Part shown: one piece after another, positions 1-10,600 of the stretch
How the letters are laid out: each line of letters begins with the position of its first letter
Numbering within the stretch: the first letter of the stretch is position 1
From: Ampelocalamus luodianensis
Taxonomy: Eukaryota; Streptophyta; Magnoliopsida; Poales; Poaceae
Reading direction: 5' to 3'
DNA: 64,000 bases
NCBI GenBank assembly: GCA_036346255.1
Contig: CM070632.1
Span: 53,208,896-53,272,895, forward strand
Notes under the pieces: model-generated
The model's input: the letters and a program-made list of their open reading frames with translations, nothing else
What the model was told of the DNA's origin: nothing
Databases searched by the model: none
Position numbers and translations under genes: made by a program

Positions 1-895
1 GGGATGACGGAGGCGACAGTTCGATGGTGGCGGTGACGAGGCCGACGGCGGGACGAGCGGCAACGTCGACTCCGACGATCTTCCTACATGGCGGGGGTGC
101 TACTGGAACCGCAACAAAGTTAGGAACTTGGTGGTGGAATCAATTTGGGGAGAAGGATAAGGATGAGCGCAAATTTGCTAATTACCTGGGTGGTTGCGGT
201 ACAAGGCGGCGTCCCGCTAGGCTTGGAGGAGATGACGGAGCTCGACGGCAATGCGGGTGGATTCGAGGAGTAGAAGGGGATGGAAAAGGTTGGAAGGGTG
301 CTACTTGTGTTGGTTTTAAGGGAGTGGTGGGGCTTCGATCAGTACCGAGGCAAGGCGGAGTCGAGGTCACTTGGTTCGGTCTCCTTTGCTCACTCTGGCT
401 TGACACGCAAGCGTAGAGGTGGCGAGGGCAACGCGGTCCGTACGATGTGGACGACATGCGCAGCAACAACGGAGCAAGCTCGAGCGGTGGAGGACTGAGG
501 TGTCGGTGCGTGGCTGAGCGGGGTGGCATCGAGGTGAGCGGCAGGGGCGTATGCCGCACGCTTTGAGGACGAAGTGGGGGCGGGCTGGTGAGGCAGGCTA
601 GTAAGGTAGTCGGGTCGGATGGCGCGGCCGAGAGAAGAGAGGGAAAGGTGCTTTGAGGTTGGCGTGGACGATGACGTGGATTCACACGGACATTGATGTG
701 GATGCACACGCGGGCGTTATGTATCACAGTATCACTAGGAGTCAATGTTAGCGAAAACCACCGCCACGTCGGCCGAAACCACAGTGGTTTTGCACCGGTA
801 TTGATAGTTGAGGGTTGTGTTTCAAATGGTTTTAGAGTTCAGGGTTGAAAATCGGACTCGGGCAATAGTTGAGGGTTGAAACATGGACTTTTTCC
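1..895. mobile_element. Right end of a Mutator-like element (MULE)
   Basis: The last ~140 bases (about 750-895), read from the right end inward, begin GGAAAAAGTCCATGTTTCAA and continue with 'ccctcaactattgcc' and 'ccctgaactcta' repeats. This is the terminal inverted repeat style of grass Mutator-like elements. The interior (1-720) is GC-rich with overlapping low-complexity frames on both strands and no recognisable domain, as in Pack-MULEs. The left end is outside the window, so the 9-bp target duplication cannot be checked. The element sits in an intron upstream of the CTL exons. Confidence 0.5.
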
Positions 896-1015
896 TAGAA
901 TAGATGTCAAGTTTCCAGGGACTTTCATCACCTCAACCCAGTTATTTTTTGTTTTTTAACATTAGAAAGGTACTGCTTTCATTTGATTGATGTTTGGTGT
1001 AATATTGTTATGCAG

Positions 1016-3789
1016 CACGATATACCATTTCTTACTGTGGTCGCTTCCCTGAAGCGCTTACTGCGCTATAGTCTTGGATCTGTGGCCCTCGGTTCACTGA
1101 TTGTATCCATCACAGAGTGGGTGCGATTTATACTGGAATCTCTTCGCCGTAGGTTGAAATTTGTTGATTCAGCCCGTGAAAGCTGCTTCGGGAAGACAAT
1201 GTCATCCTCATCTCAATGCTGCTTAGGCTGCATAGATTGGACCATCAAATCAGTGAATCGCAATGCTTATATCGTGGTAAGTATTGTTTCCTTTTTTAAT
1301 CTGCTTGTTATCTTCTTGATGGTATCTGTGCTGTTTTTAGCTTCCCTTGTTAGGACTTATGTACCTTGTCCTCAGTTGTACCCCTGATTTGCATATGGCA
1401 TAATCTGGTGATAGGTACAGTTTGAGCAGCAAAACCCTAATTAGTCTATTAGTTCAAGGGACTTTTGTAACAATTTTTTTTAGAACATGCAAAAGCTTTG
1501 CATGTCATTTTAATTAAGATAGAAGAAAAAAACCAATACAACGCAGAGCGAAGAGAAGCATCCACCAAAGAAAAGAAAAACAGGAAACAAGAAAAGAAAA
1601 GAAAAACAGCAGCTAGACCACCAAAAGAACTACAGAATTACAGAATACAACTACAGAGACAAACAGCTCTTGCCGCGCACCACAACAAACCTTCATGCCA
1701 GACTACTCCCAACAATTCGGTTAAGGTGTTGAATTTTGCATTGGAGACTCTCGTGTTCCTTTCTTTCCATAGCAACCAGAGAACCAGAATAACCAACATG
1801 TCAAATCCCCTCTTTAGCTCCTTCGGCACTGTGTTTCTTGCCATCATCCACCAGTCAGCTAACTGAACATCGCCGTGCGGCATGAGTGCACCATGATCTG
1901 TCACTGAGAGAGTCTCAAACCAGATTTGTTTGGCTACAACACAGTCCACAAGAAGATGTTGTAGCATTTCCTCCTCTTGCACACACAAGCTGCAGACGCC
2001 GGATGAGGTAATCCTCTTCGATGCAATCTATCCGCCGTCCATCACAGATTCTGCAAAGCTAACCATGCAAAGAATTTACATTTCAAGGGGGCTCTTGATT
2101 TCCACACTTGTTGCTACAAGGCATCCTCATCAAACCATGGGAAAAACATTATAAGCTGATTTTGCTGTATACACTATCGATGTTGACCATCTCCAAATTA
2201 TCTTGTCTTCCCTGTTTTCTGACAAGTGAACATGAGATATTATGTTCCATAAATGCAAGTACTCCCTGATTGCAAGTCTTGACCCCGATACTCTCACTCG
2301 CTCTTCTCGCACTCTCTGTTCTGCTTGACCCCGACCCTAATGCAACCATTGTCAAGGTCCCCTTGATATCATTAGCCCAAGCGTTATCATGCAATGCCTC
2401 AGTTACTTTCCGACTTTGTTTTGTTCGCTTGCTTACGCAATTCCAGAGGTTTGGTGCACAAAGCCTGATCGACTCACCCTCAATCCAACTGTCTGTCCAA
2501 AACAGAGTTGAACATCCATCATCGCCCACTTCAACTTTAACCGAAGCTTCAAACATCGCTTGCACCATTTTCTCATGATGTAGAGGCATTTGCGCCTAGG
2601 TTTTTTTATGGTCAATGCACCTCAGCCATAATCAACGCAATCTCAATGCATATCCTATAAGTTGCAGATTCTGAATACCCACTCCACCAAAAACAGTCGG
2701 CCGGCAGACCTTATCCCAAGCAACTAAACATTTGCCACCCTTGACAGATTCATCACCTGACCAAAGTAAGCTTCTTCGCCTTTTGCCAATGGCCCTTAAT
2801 ACCCATTTTGGAAGTTTCATCTCCATTAGCTGATACACTGGCATTGTCGATAAGACTGACTTGATGACTACCAAACGTCCTCCAAAAGAAAGCAAATTCC
2901 CTTGCCACTTTGGCAGTTTCAAAAGTACCTTATCAATTATTGACTGAAGATGAGCTTTACGTAACCGTTTAGTAGACAGAGGCATCCCCAAATACATACA
3001 AGGAAACTCCTTAATCTGACAATTGAAATTTTGCTCCACCACTTGCAAATCCTCATCCGAACAACAGATAGGAGTAGCTGCTTATTTATCCAAATTTGTA
3101 TGAAGACCTGAGGCTGCACCAAAACCTTCCAAGATGCCCTTTATCAATTGTAAATCCTGAACATGCTTTTGTAACAATACCATGAGAAATGTTTCTTATA
3201 TCGTTCCTGTTGTGATAGTCACGCTGATACGAGGTTTCTTAATATTGCAATTTGCTATTGCAGATTGCCATTACAGGGAAAGGATTCTGCAAAGCTTCTG
3301 TGCTCGCAACTGGCTTAATAATGAACAACATATTGCGCATTGGAAAAGTTAATGTCATTGGGGATGTCATCCTCTTCTTGGGGAAGCTGTGTGTTAGCCT
3401 GTTCTGTGCACTCTTTGCTTTCCTTATGTTGGACACACACAGGTACAAATCTGCTCACAACAAGATATCATCTCCGCTGGTCCCTGTATTGGTAAGTAAG
3501 CGAGGTTTTCAAATATGTGTAATTCTGATCCAGGCCACGAACGCCGCTTCCTTGATACATGAAGCTAACTAACAGCATTTGGATGACACTGTTGCAGCTA
3601 TCCTGGGCGCTGGGTTACATAGTTGCGAAGCTTTTCTTTGCAGTTGTGGAGATGTCGATCGACACCATAATCCTGTCATTCTGTCAGGATGCAGAAGAGC
3701 ATCAGGGGAATGCTCAGTATGCACCTCCTCTCCTGATGGAGACACTGGATGACCAAAGCGAACTGCAGGGATTAACACAGGGGCCTTGA
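1016..3789 (+). CDS. Choline transporter-like protein (SLC44/CTL family), C-terminal exons
   Basis: Three exons join in phase 0: 1016-1276, 3264-3491 and 3598-3789 (TGA), giving the last 226 residues of a roughly 700-residue multi-pass membrane protein. Acceptors are cag and donors are gtaagt. Family-typical text includes SSQCCLGCIDWTIKSVNRNA, IGKVNVIGDVILFLGK, LDTHRYKSAHNK and VEMSIDTIILSFCQD. Three hydrophobic segments are visible: RYSLGSVALGSLIVSI, DVILFLGKLCVSLFCALFAF and GYIVAKLFFAVVEMSIDTII. Plant CTL1 is known from Arabidopsis to affect choline transport, trans-Golgi and plasmodesmal trafficking, and sieve-pore formation; the role here is inferred. The 5' exons lie off the left edge. 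The 1987-bp intron 1277-3263 holds a LINE insertion. Family assignment is firm; which paralog it is cannot be told. Confidence 0.93.
1475..3165 (-). mobile_element. 5'-truncated LINE (non-LTR retrotransposon) in a CTL intron
   Basis: Minus-strand frames match the 3' half of plant LINE ORF2. Frame 3048-2632 holds the region after the reverse transcriptase palm (CMYLGMPLS, LPKWQGNLLSFGGRLVVIKS, LPVYQ-like MPVYQL, LLWSG). Frame 1988-1638 holds the zinc-binding RT tail (LLVDCVVAKQIWFE, LWLLWKERNTRV). Frames are interrupted, so it is dead. A T-run at 1475-1481 is the poly-A tail on the minus strand. A perfect 13-bp direct repeat, CTTTTGTAACAAT, lies at 1462-1474 and 3166-3178: the target-site duplication. 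The element is truncated at its 5' end, as usual for LINEs. Confidence 0.9.
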
Positions 3790-4140
3790 AGCCTTCCTAG
3801 TCCCTTGCTGCTTGTTTGACCTGCGCTGTTGGTTGGCGTAATATGTATGTGTGTGTGTTCCATGACGACGTGCCTATGAAATTTCTAGTCCTCTAGCTAG
3901 TTAGTTGGTGTGTGGTCATAAACCCAGAATGGTGCATGGTGCTAGTACATACGTATACATGCATGGGCCATATATTGCTAAATGTTGTGTTCTAAATTCT
4001 AATTGAGGCCAGTGCATGCAGTAGCGTTAGATTGAAACCAAGTGTCGGATGGTCGAACTAGTTACTAGTCGTGAGAATCGAAACGGATATCTGACAGAAC
4101 CCAAGCAATATGAACATTTGATCAAACGAAGAAGCCGGGG
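3790..4140 (+). other. 3' UTR and flank of the CTL gene
   Basis: AT-rich sequence after the CTL stop codon, with a tgtatgtgtgtgtg stretch near 3844. No second gene is visible. The polyadenylation site was not fixed. Confidence 0.4.
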
Positions 4141-4345
4141 GGGATCGCTGCAGGAGCGGGCTTTGTTCAGAGAGTGTATCATGCTTTGCACACTGAAGCG
4201 GAAGCTTGTGCAATGGCGCTGAAATGCATGATTGGTCATGCAAGCAGGCAGAAAATTGCGTATGTACCTCTCTGGATTTCATTTCATTTCATTTCATTTG
4301 GGCAAACCAACGTACTCACTGACACTATCATCCTCGTCGTCGGCT
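4141..4345 (+). pseudogene. RNase H-like domain remnant (LINE or RVT_3 type)
   Basis: One frame beginning at 4141 reads GIAAGAGFVQRVYHALHTEA followed by EACAMALKCMIGHAS. This resembles the 'AG...ALxAEAxA...GLK' stretch of plant RNase H-like domains found alone or at the end of LINE ORF2. It has no start, the metal-binding residues are not complete, and a pentamer microsatellite (ATTTC)4-5 at about 4276-4300 lies within it. I read it as a relic. Confidence 0.35.
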
Positions 4346-5686
4346 GGGAAGGGCGCCAGGGAGGAGGTCCTTGCGGATCGAGCGCGGGACATGGGTTGCC
4401 AGTGTTAGAGATACTAGTAGAGTGCCGTGTGTTGCAACGAAACTACAAATCTTATAGAAATAATATTTATCTTTAACATGAATTGCGCACACACACATAA
4501 GGCAAAAGGCATCAGCAGAAGAGATAACACCACATCTCACAACAAAAAAGGAGAAGAGAGAATAGTTTTGAGTCTATACAAACAGAAAACACTGCACATT
4601 GGTAAACTTTATGTACACAGAGAAACATAAACTATCATAGTATTCAGTAAAGATCCAATACAATTTTTGATACCTTCTCATAAAAATGACGTCAATCAAA
4701 TTGTTTTTATTTTGGGGGTTTTGTCATATAATCATATAAGAGTGGGTATGTTAACTTTTCAACATTCAGACTACACAATTCATCGGATGAAGCAACCAAT
4801 GATGTGCTTACCAAGTTACCATCTGTTCTCCATGTCAAACCAGTATAATAAACGGGTTCAATAATTCCAAAATCAAGATGAATTAATCTTCAACATTAAG
4901 AACAAACAAACAATTCAATCTATTCTTAAGAATAATATTTACATAATATGAGTGATACATCTAGTCACGGGTCCTCTTCGAGCGCACTCTATGGGTGGCC
5001 CCTGCCCTCGTCTGGCGGGCCCGTTGCTGGTGCGAGTACGTTAAGGAGTCCGACGCCCGAACTACCCTAGAGGCCTAGAGGGGCGAGTATCGTAGTGTAG
5101 CCTTTTATAGCCTAGCTTCTGTCGCCATTTGGAATGCCAACAGGAAGCTATGGGGTTCATATTGCCATTTCAAATGACGATTTGCGCTAATTTGAAGCCA
5201 ATCGCCATTTGGAATGGTGACGGAGGTATTACTCATGTTTGTTGGGCGACAGGGCTCCTGTCTCCAATCCAACTAGTGACATGGTCCTTTCACCAATTTA
5301 AACGGTGACAGAAGCCTATTTTTTGTAATTTTATTAATCGGACATTTATTTTTGTAATTCTATTTTAAAATATATTATTTAACAAACAATTCATTAATCA
5401 TATATGCCATATGGACAACCCGTCTGTCCTAGGTAGGCAGTATTTTACGATCCCGCTTGGATGAACACGAATCAACACAAACTCAATAGCTTTAGCACCA
5501 AATCGACACAAGATACAAAGTATTTGATATTCAAATTTGAGAAAAATAAGCAAGGATTGGGAAGAGCATTAGACCGCGAAGAAGAAGCACTTTGGATTAG
5601 GGAAATCATAGAAAGATAATATGAAGAAGGAACAGCAAACGGGGAGGAGAACCGGCTTTTGCCTTTCTTCTGTTATATGCTGCTCA
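4346..5686. other. Intergenic AT-rich region with repeat fragments
   Basis: No gene is supported. The text at about 4408-4442 (tagtagagtgccgtgtgttgcaacg split across this stretch) resembles a terminal motif common at the ends of grass Helitron- or MULE-like repeats; I cannot place the other end. At 5120-5310 short direct and inverted variants of 'cgccatttggaatggcgac' recur at least four times, which looks like a transposon subterminal region. A GC-rich patch lies at 4975-5100. Confidence 0.3.
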
Positions 5687-6014
5687 TAGGGATGGCAATG
5701 GGGCCCCATTCCCCATTCCTCACCGGGGAATTCACCCATTAGGGGGTTGGGTTTAGGGCTATTTCTTCTCTCACGGAGATGCTAATATGAAAATCATATT
5801 CCCCATTGGGGTAATCGAGGCCAGGGTCATTCCCCTACTCCCCATCCCCGCTACCCATATGGCCCCTGATAAACCCTATGACATGTGGGCCACTATCGCA
5901 CAGTCTGTTGTTCCGCACTACGCCTCTACACTAAGCTGGCCCACAGCCCACTAACCGTCTGCTTCTAACCCTAGCATCTCATTCCCAGTTCCACACCCCT
6001 TTGGTCTTTCCCAT

Positions 6015-6216
6015 CCCCCTTCGGCCTTCCCCATCCCAATGCCGCCCCCAATTCCCTATCCCGCATCGGCGCATCCGACATCCCCCTTCGGCCTTCCCCA
6101 TCCCAGCCGCCGCCGCCAATTCCCCATCCTGCATCGGCGCATCCAGTATCCCCCTTCGGCCTTCCCCATCATAGCCGCCACCCCCCAATTCCCCATCCCA
6201 CATCGGGCATCCCCCC
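6015..6216 (+). repeat. Minisatellite, three units of 67-68 bp
   Basis: Units start at 6015, 6082 and 6150 with cccccttcggccttcccc and continue through 'aattcccyatcc' and 'gcatcggcgcatcc'. The spacing is 67 and 68 bp, with a partial fourth unit near 6210. The array is C-rich on the + strand. Confidence 0.8.
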
Positions 6217-6254
6217 TTCGTTCGGCAGTTCCTCCCTCAGCCCCGCTTCGATAC

Positions 6255-6480
6255 GCTGCTCCACCAACAGCCGACGCAGCAATGCCGGCTTCATCTAATC
6301 CTCTGGTCCTCCCCAACATCCAACGCCAGCTGCTCCACCAACAGCTGACGCGGTGACACCGGCTTCGTCTGGTCCTCCGATCCTCCGCAACATCTGATGT
6401 CGGCTGCTCCACCAACAATCGATGCGGCGACATCGACTCCGTTTGGACCTCCGGTGCTCCCCAACATCTGATGTCGAGCT
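6255..6480 (+). repeat. Second minisatellite, three units of 72-76 bp
   Basis: Units begin with gctgctccaccaacar at 6255, 6327 and 6403. Each contains 'ccggcttcrtctrrtcctc' and 'caacatcYrayg'. Shorter derivatives ('cctcccaacatycratgc') continue to about 6545. The array directly follows the first minisatellite inside the same hAT-like element. Confidence 0.7.
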
Positions 6481-6909
6481 CCTGGCACTCCTCCCAACAT
6501 TCGATGCCGGTCTCCTGGCCCTCCTCCTCCCAACATCCAATGCTATCTCCTCCCCGACGCCGACGCTGACCTCCTCCAGCCTTCCTCCTCCCCAACAGCC
6601 GGCACTGGCCTCCTCCTCCCCAACAGCCGATGATGACCTCCTCCTCCTCCCACACCGGTTATTCCACCACTCATCCACTCATCCTCCTCTTGAAATGGTG
6701 TTGGACTGCTGGTAGATTGATCTGAAATTGCTTGCTTGATGATGATCCAACTTTCGAGTCTAGGTCCCCGTGGGGCCCCAATTACCCGATAGGGGCAGGG
6801 AACCGGGTGAATAGTACCCAAGGACGGGACGGGAACATGGCTTTTCCTTCTCTCAAGGCAGGGCCGTTCCACCACTCCCCGCCAGGGAATAGCCCCGTTG
6901 CTATCCCTA

Positions 6910-7646
6910 ACTACTCGCCCTTGCCGTTTGCTAGGACTGCCCATTTCGCCCATGTGGTGACTAAGCCCATTGGCCCAACGACCCACTTGAGGTCAGCACT
7001 AGGAGGTGAGACCGTGACAGTAGGATAGGAACCCTAAGGCCGGAGGAAGTAAGTGGTATCATCGATCAATTAACTTTAGTTTCTTCCGTTTCGATTAAAT
7101 TTGCTAGTTTTGTTCTTCTACGACGAGTTTTTAGCCGGATTTATTTACCCATGACATATTTCATCGGATCAACTCACTCGACGATATTAGCGTCGCCTAC
7201 GGTGGAAATCGACGGTGGGTTAACAAAACAAGGTGGCGGATAAAGCGCTGTCGAGACACGAGCGGACATCATGGGGGAAACAAAGCGTGAAGGCAAGATC
7301 TAGCAGCGTCGAGTTCAAAAATTTTGGACCCCCCACGGGCACGGCCCAAGCTCGTCGTATTCCTGCTCCTCCTCCTCCGTCTCCCTCCCTCTCCGGTCGG
7401 TTTCGTTTGATTCAATTCGATTCGTTTCGGCTTCAGCCTCCGCCGCCTCCTCCGCTCCTCTCCCCTGCGGATCCCGACTACCAACCCTCTAGGCCATTCG
7501 GTCATTCCTCCTCCTCACGGACTGCCGCGACGGCTAGGGTTTCTCCGCGCCGGCGACTGGCCTCTATGTTTGCGCGTGGGAGCAGGGGGGACCCATGTTA
7601 GGTTGCGTCGGCGAGATCCGACCGCAGATGGCGTCGTGATGCGGGC
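6910..7646 (+). promoter_or_regulatory. Upstream region and 5' leader of the katanin p80 gene
   Basis: No separate gene is visible. From about 7360 the sequence becomes CT-rich (cctcctccgtctccctccct), as in plant 5' leaders, up to the first in-frame ATG at 7647. An upstream ATG at 7628 opens a three-codon uORF (atg gcg tcg tga). A clear TATA box was not identified. Confidence 0.35.
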
Positions 7647-10600
7647 ATGAGCTCGCACGATTCGCGTTCCCACCTCCCCGCCCCCGCTGCTGCTGCAATG
7701 GCACTCAACACCAAGCGCGCCTACAAGCTCCGTATCCTTCCTTGCTCTTCCTCTTTCCTTTTCCCCTCGTGTGTTCATGGGGCTTTGTGATGCCATGCTT
7801 CCTTCTAGGTAAGGCCTTTTGCGGTCGGTCACTAAGCATGCAATGCCTTAACTAAAACCCTTCCGCAGAGGAGTTCGTCGCCCATTCTTCCAATGTCAAC
7901 TGCCTCAAGATCGGGAGGAAGACATCCCGGGTCCTCCTCACCGGGGGAGAGGATCACAAGGTCAATCTCTGGGCTATTGGCAAGCCCAATTCCATACTGG
8001 TATGCATAACCTCCGCTTCTCTTCTCTTCTCTTCTCTTGCGCCAAGCCGACTCTGCTCTACTCTACTGCCCTGCCCGCTACACTGAATGCAAGCTTTCTT
8101 AGTTAGGCAAAATCGGATATACGCCACTCCAAAAGATGGTATTTTGAAAAATACCACTCCAAAACATGAAATTGGAAATTTGCTGCTCCAAAACTTGGCT
8201 CTTTGGATTTTTGCACTCTTGGACACTTTTGCCCTCCCTTCTTCCTCCCCACCGACCGGTGCCACCGCTTCTCCCGCGAACTCCAGTTGGGCCGCTTCCT
8301 CCTTGCCGCGAGCCACGCCGTCACCGTGATGATGGGGTGGAGGCCGGAGGAGATGATGGGGTGGAGGACGGTGGCGTCCACGCTCCTCCATGGTGAGCGC
8401 GTTGGTGACATGGAGGCCGTTGTGGAACTGCGACTCGACGCCGACGAAGAGCAGCTAGGAGTTGATCTCCGGGCCGCCGCTGTGGACGAGCGTGGGGCGA
8501 AGGCCGATGCAGGAGAGGAGGATGAGGCGCTGGATGAAGGGGAGCGCCTTCGAGAGCACGTCCACGTGGCTCAGCGCCGCCGCGAATGTGGGTGAGATGT
8601 GGAGGTGGCGGCGAGGGACGGGAGAGGTGGCGATTGGCTTGTCATGGTTGGGGCTGGGAGTGGGGTTAGAGAGCAGCGTGCATGGGAGGAGAGAGGAGTG
8701 GTGGGGTTTCGTGAGGAACATGGCTGAGGTGGCGGTCGGCCAGTCGTCTCGGAGGGGTTGGTGTTCAACGAAATGCTCGCGGTGAGGAGGAGGTGGCACG
8801 GCTGGAGCTCACCGGAGAAGCGGTGGCGCCGGCCGGACAGGAGGAAGAAGGGAGGAGGGAGGGCAAAAGTGTTTTAAGAGAGGCAAAAAACTAAAAAGGC
8901 AAGTTTTGGAGTGGCGAATTTCCAATTTCATGTGTTGGAGTGGCATTTTTCAAAGTACCATCTTTTGGAGTGGCGTATATCAAATTTTGCCTCTTAGTTA
9001 AGCAGGCACAACATAAAGACCACAGTGTTATGTTATTTGTCCTAGACAAGATTAACATTACCTTTGAGCATGTCTAGGCAGCTGTGGTTTTAATGGATTC
9101 GCTATGCATAACATAATTTCAGCCAATAAGCTGCTCTAATTGATTCATTGCTTATTTATTCCCGCTTGCTGGTCATGCAGAGTTTGTCCGGACATACAAG
9201 TCCTGTTGAGTCGGTTAATTTCGATTCTGCCGAGGTATTGGTTGCTGCAGGAGCAGCCAGTGGAACTATTAAGTTATGGGATTTGGAGGAGGCAAAGAGT
9301 ATGTGCATGCTGTCATCAGTCCTACTGTTTAGTGCGACGTAGAGCATATGTGCTCGCTTGCGTCACTATGTCGTTTAATCTGGTGAACTGGATTGTTTTC
9401 CCATGCAGTTGTACGCACGCTTGCTGGCCACAGGTCCAATTGTATGTCGGTTGATTTTCATCCGTTTGGGGAATTCTTTGCTTCTGGCTCTCTGGACACC
9501 AATTTGAAGATATGGGATATAAGAAGGAAAGGCTGTATTCACACTTACAAGGGCCACACACGAGGGGTAAATGCTATTAAGTTCACGCCTGATGGTCGGT
9601 GGGTTGTATCCGGTGGCGAAGATAATGCTGTCAAGGTAACACGAGTGTGTTCTGAATTATTACTTGCATATTTTAAATTATCGCTATGTCCAGGCGCTTT
9701 TCTTTACTTTCCTTTCTAGTCCCTTAATTGCTCTCATAGTCCTTGAGACTGGTACAGTTTACACTGATATTTAGTATTGATTTTACTGAAACTTAACATC
9801 CAGCATGTTCCTTATCCTTGTTTGAAAATTGCGACTTGCGAGTCAATAAGTGCCTTGTGGGCTTTTACTTTATGGAATTTGTAATCAAACTTGTCTTGCC
9901 AGATCTGGGATTTGACAGCTGGAAAGCTATTGCAAGATTTTACATGCCATGAGGGTCAGATTCAATGTATAGATTTCCATCGCCATGAATTCCTCCTGGC
10001 AACAGGTTAGCTTCAGATATTATAAACATGTTCTACAACTGTTATAATTACTTCCTAGTTCCTTCATCTTTTTGTCGTATATTAGCATACTTTTTCAGAA
10101 CCGAGAATTCACATGTGCTGATCAAGTGACTAGATTAAGGATGTACAAACTCTTCCAAAGTGAACACTTGTAGTGGTTGAATCAAAATTACCATGAGTGG
10201 CATCTTTGCAATTAATATGTGTTATAATCAGCTACGTGGTAATCACCATAGCATGATAATCGACTGCCAATTATTTCATGGACGTCCTATTATGTGAAAG
10301 GCTCATCTGCCTCTTTCTTCTCATACTGGTAACCCAAATATGTTTAGAAACTAGAAATATATTTAATCTCAATTTCTTCTTGGGATATGTAGCCTGCTTT
10401 GCTTTCACATATTGTAACCTGGAATGTTCATTCCATGGCATGTTTAAGAGGTGTTTGGAGTTTGTAGGTTCTGATCTCTGTTTAGCATCCTTCATATAGT
10501 ATACAATATGCTTAAATATCTGCTTGCATCTTAGATCTCTGTAATTTTTCATCCCCGCGGATTTGCTGACAGAATGTATAGTTCCAATTTCACACAAGCA

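Larger units (their letters stand above)
5687..6909. mobile_element. Non-autonomous hAT-like element
   Basis: The left end reads TAGGGATGGCAATGGGGC and the reverse complement of the right end reads TAGGGATAGCAACGGGGC: 16 of 18 match, in the TAGGGRTGNCAA style of plant hAT elements. The 8-bp flanks are gctgctca (5679-5686) and actactcg (6910-6917). They agree at five positions and differ only by G/A changes, consistent with a decayed 8-bp target duplication. The interior holds two minisatellites and no transposase. Confidence 0.55.

Noticed and set aside
24..745. Overlapping ORFs on both strands in the GC-rich left end
   Set aside because: Low-complexity Pro/Ser or Gly/Arg text with no domain, inside the Mutator-like element; open in several frames because of GC content.
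7233..7601. 122-codon ORF upstream of KTN80
   Set aside because: Lies in the CT-rich leader region, Pro/Ser-rich by composition, and no conserved text; the KTN80 exons explain the locus.
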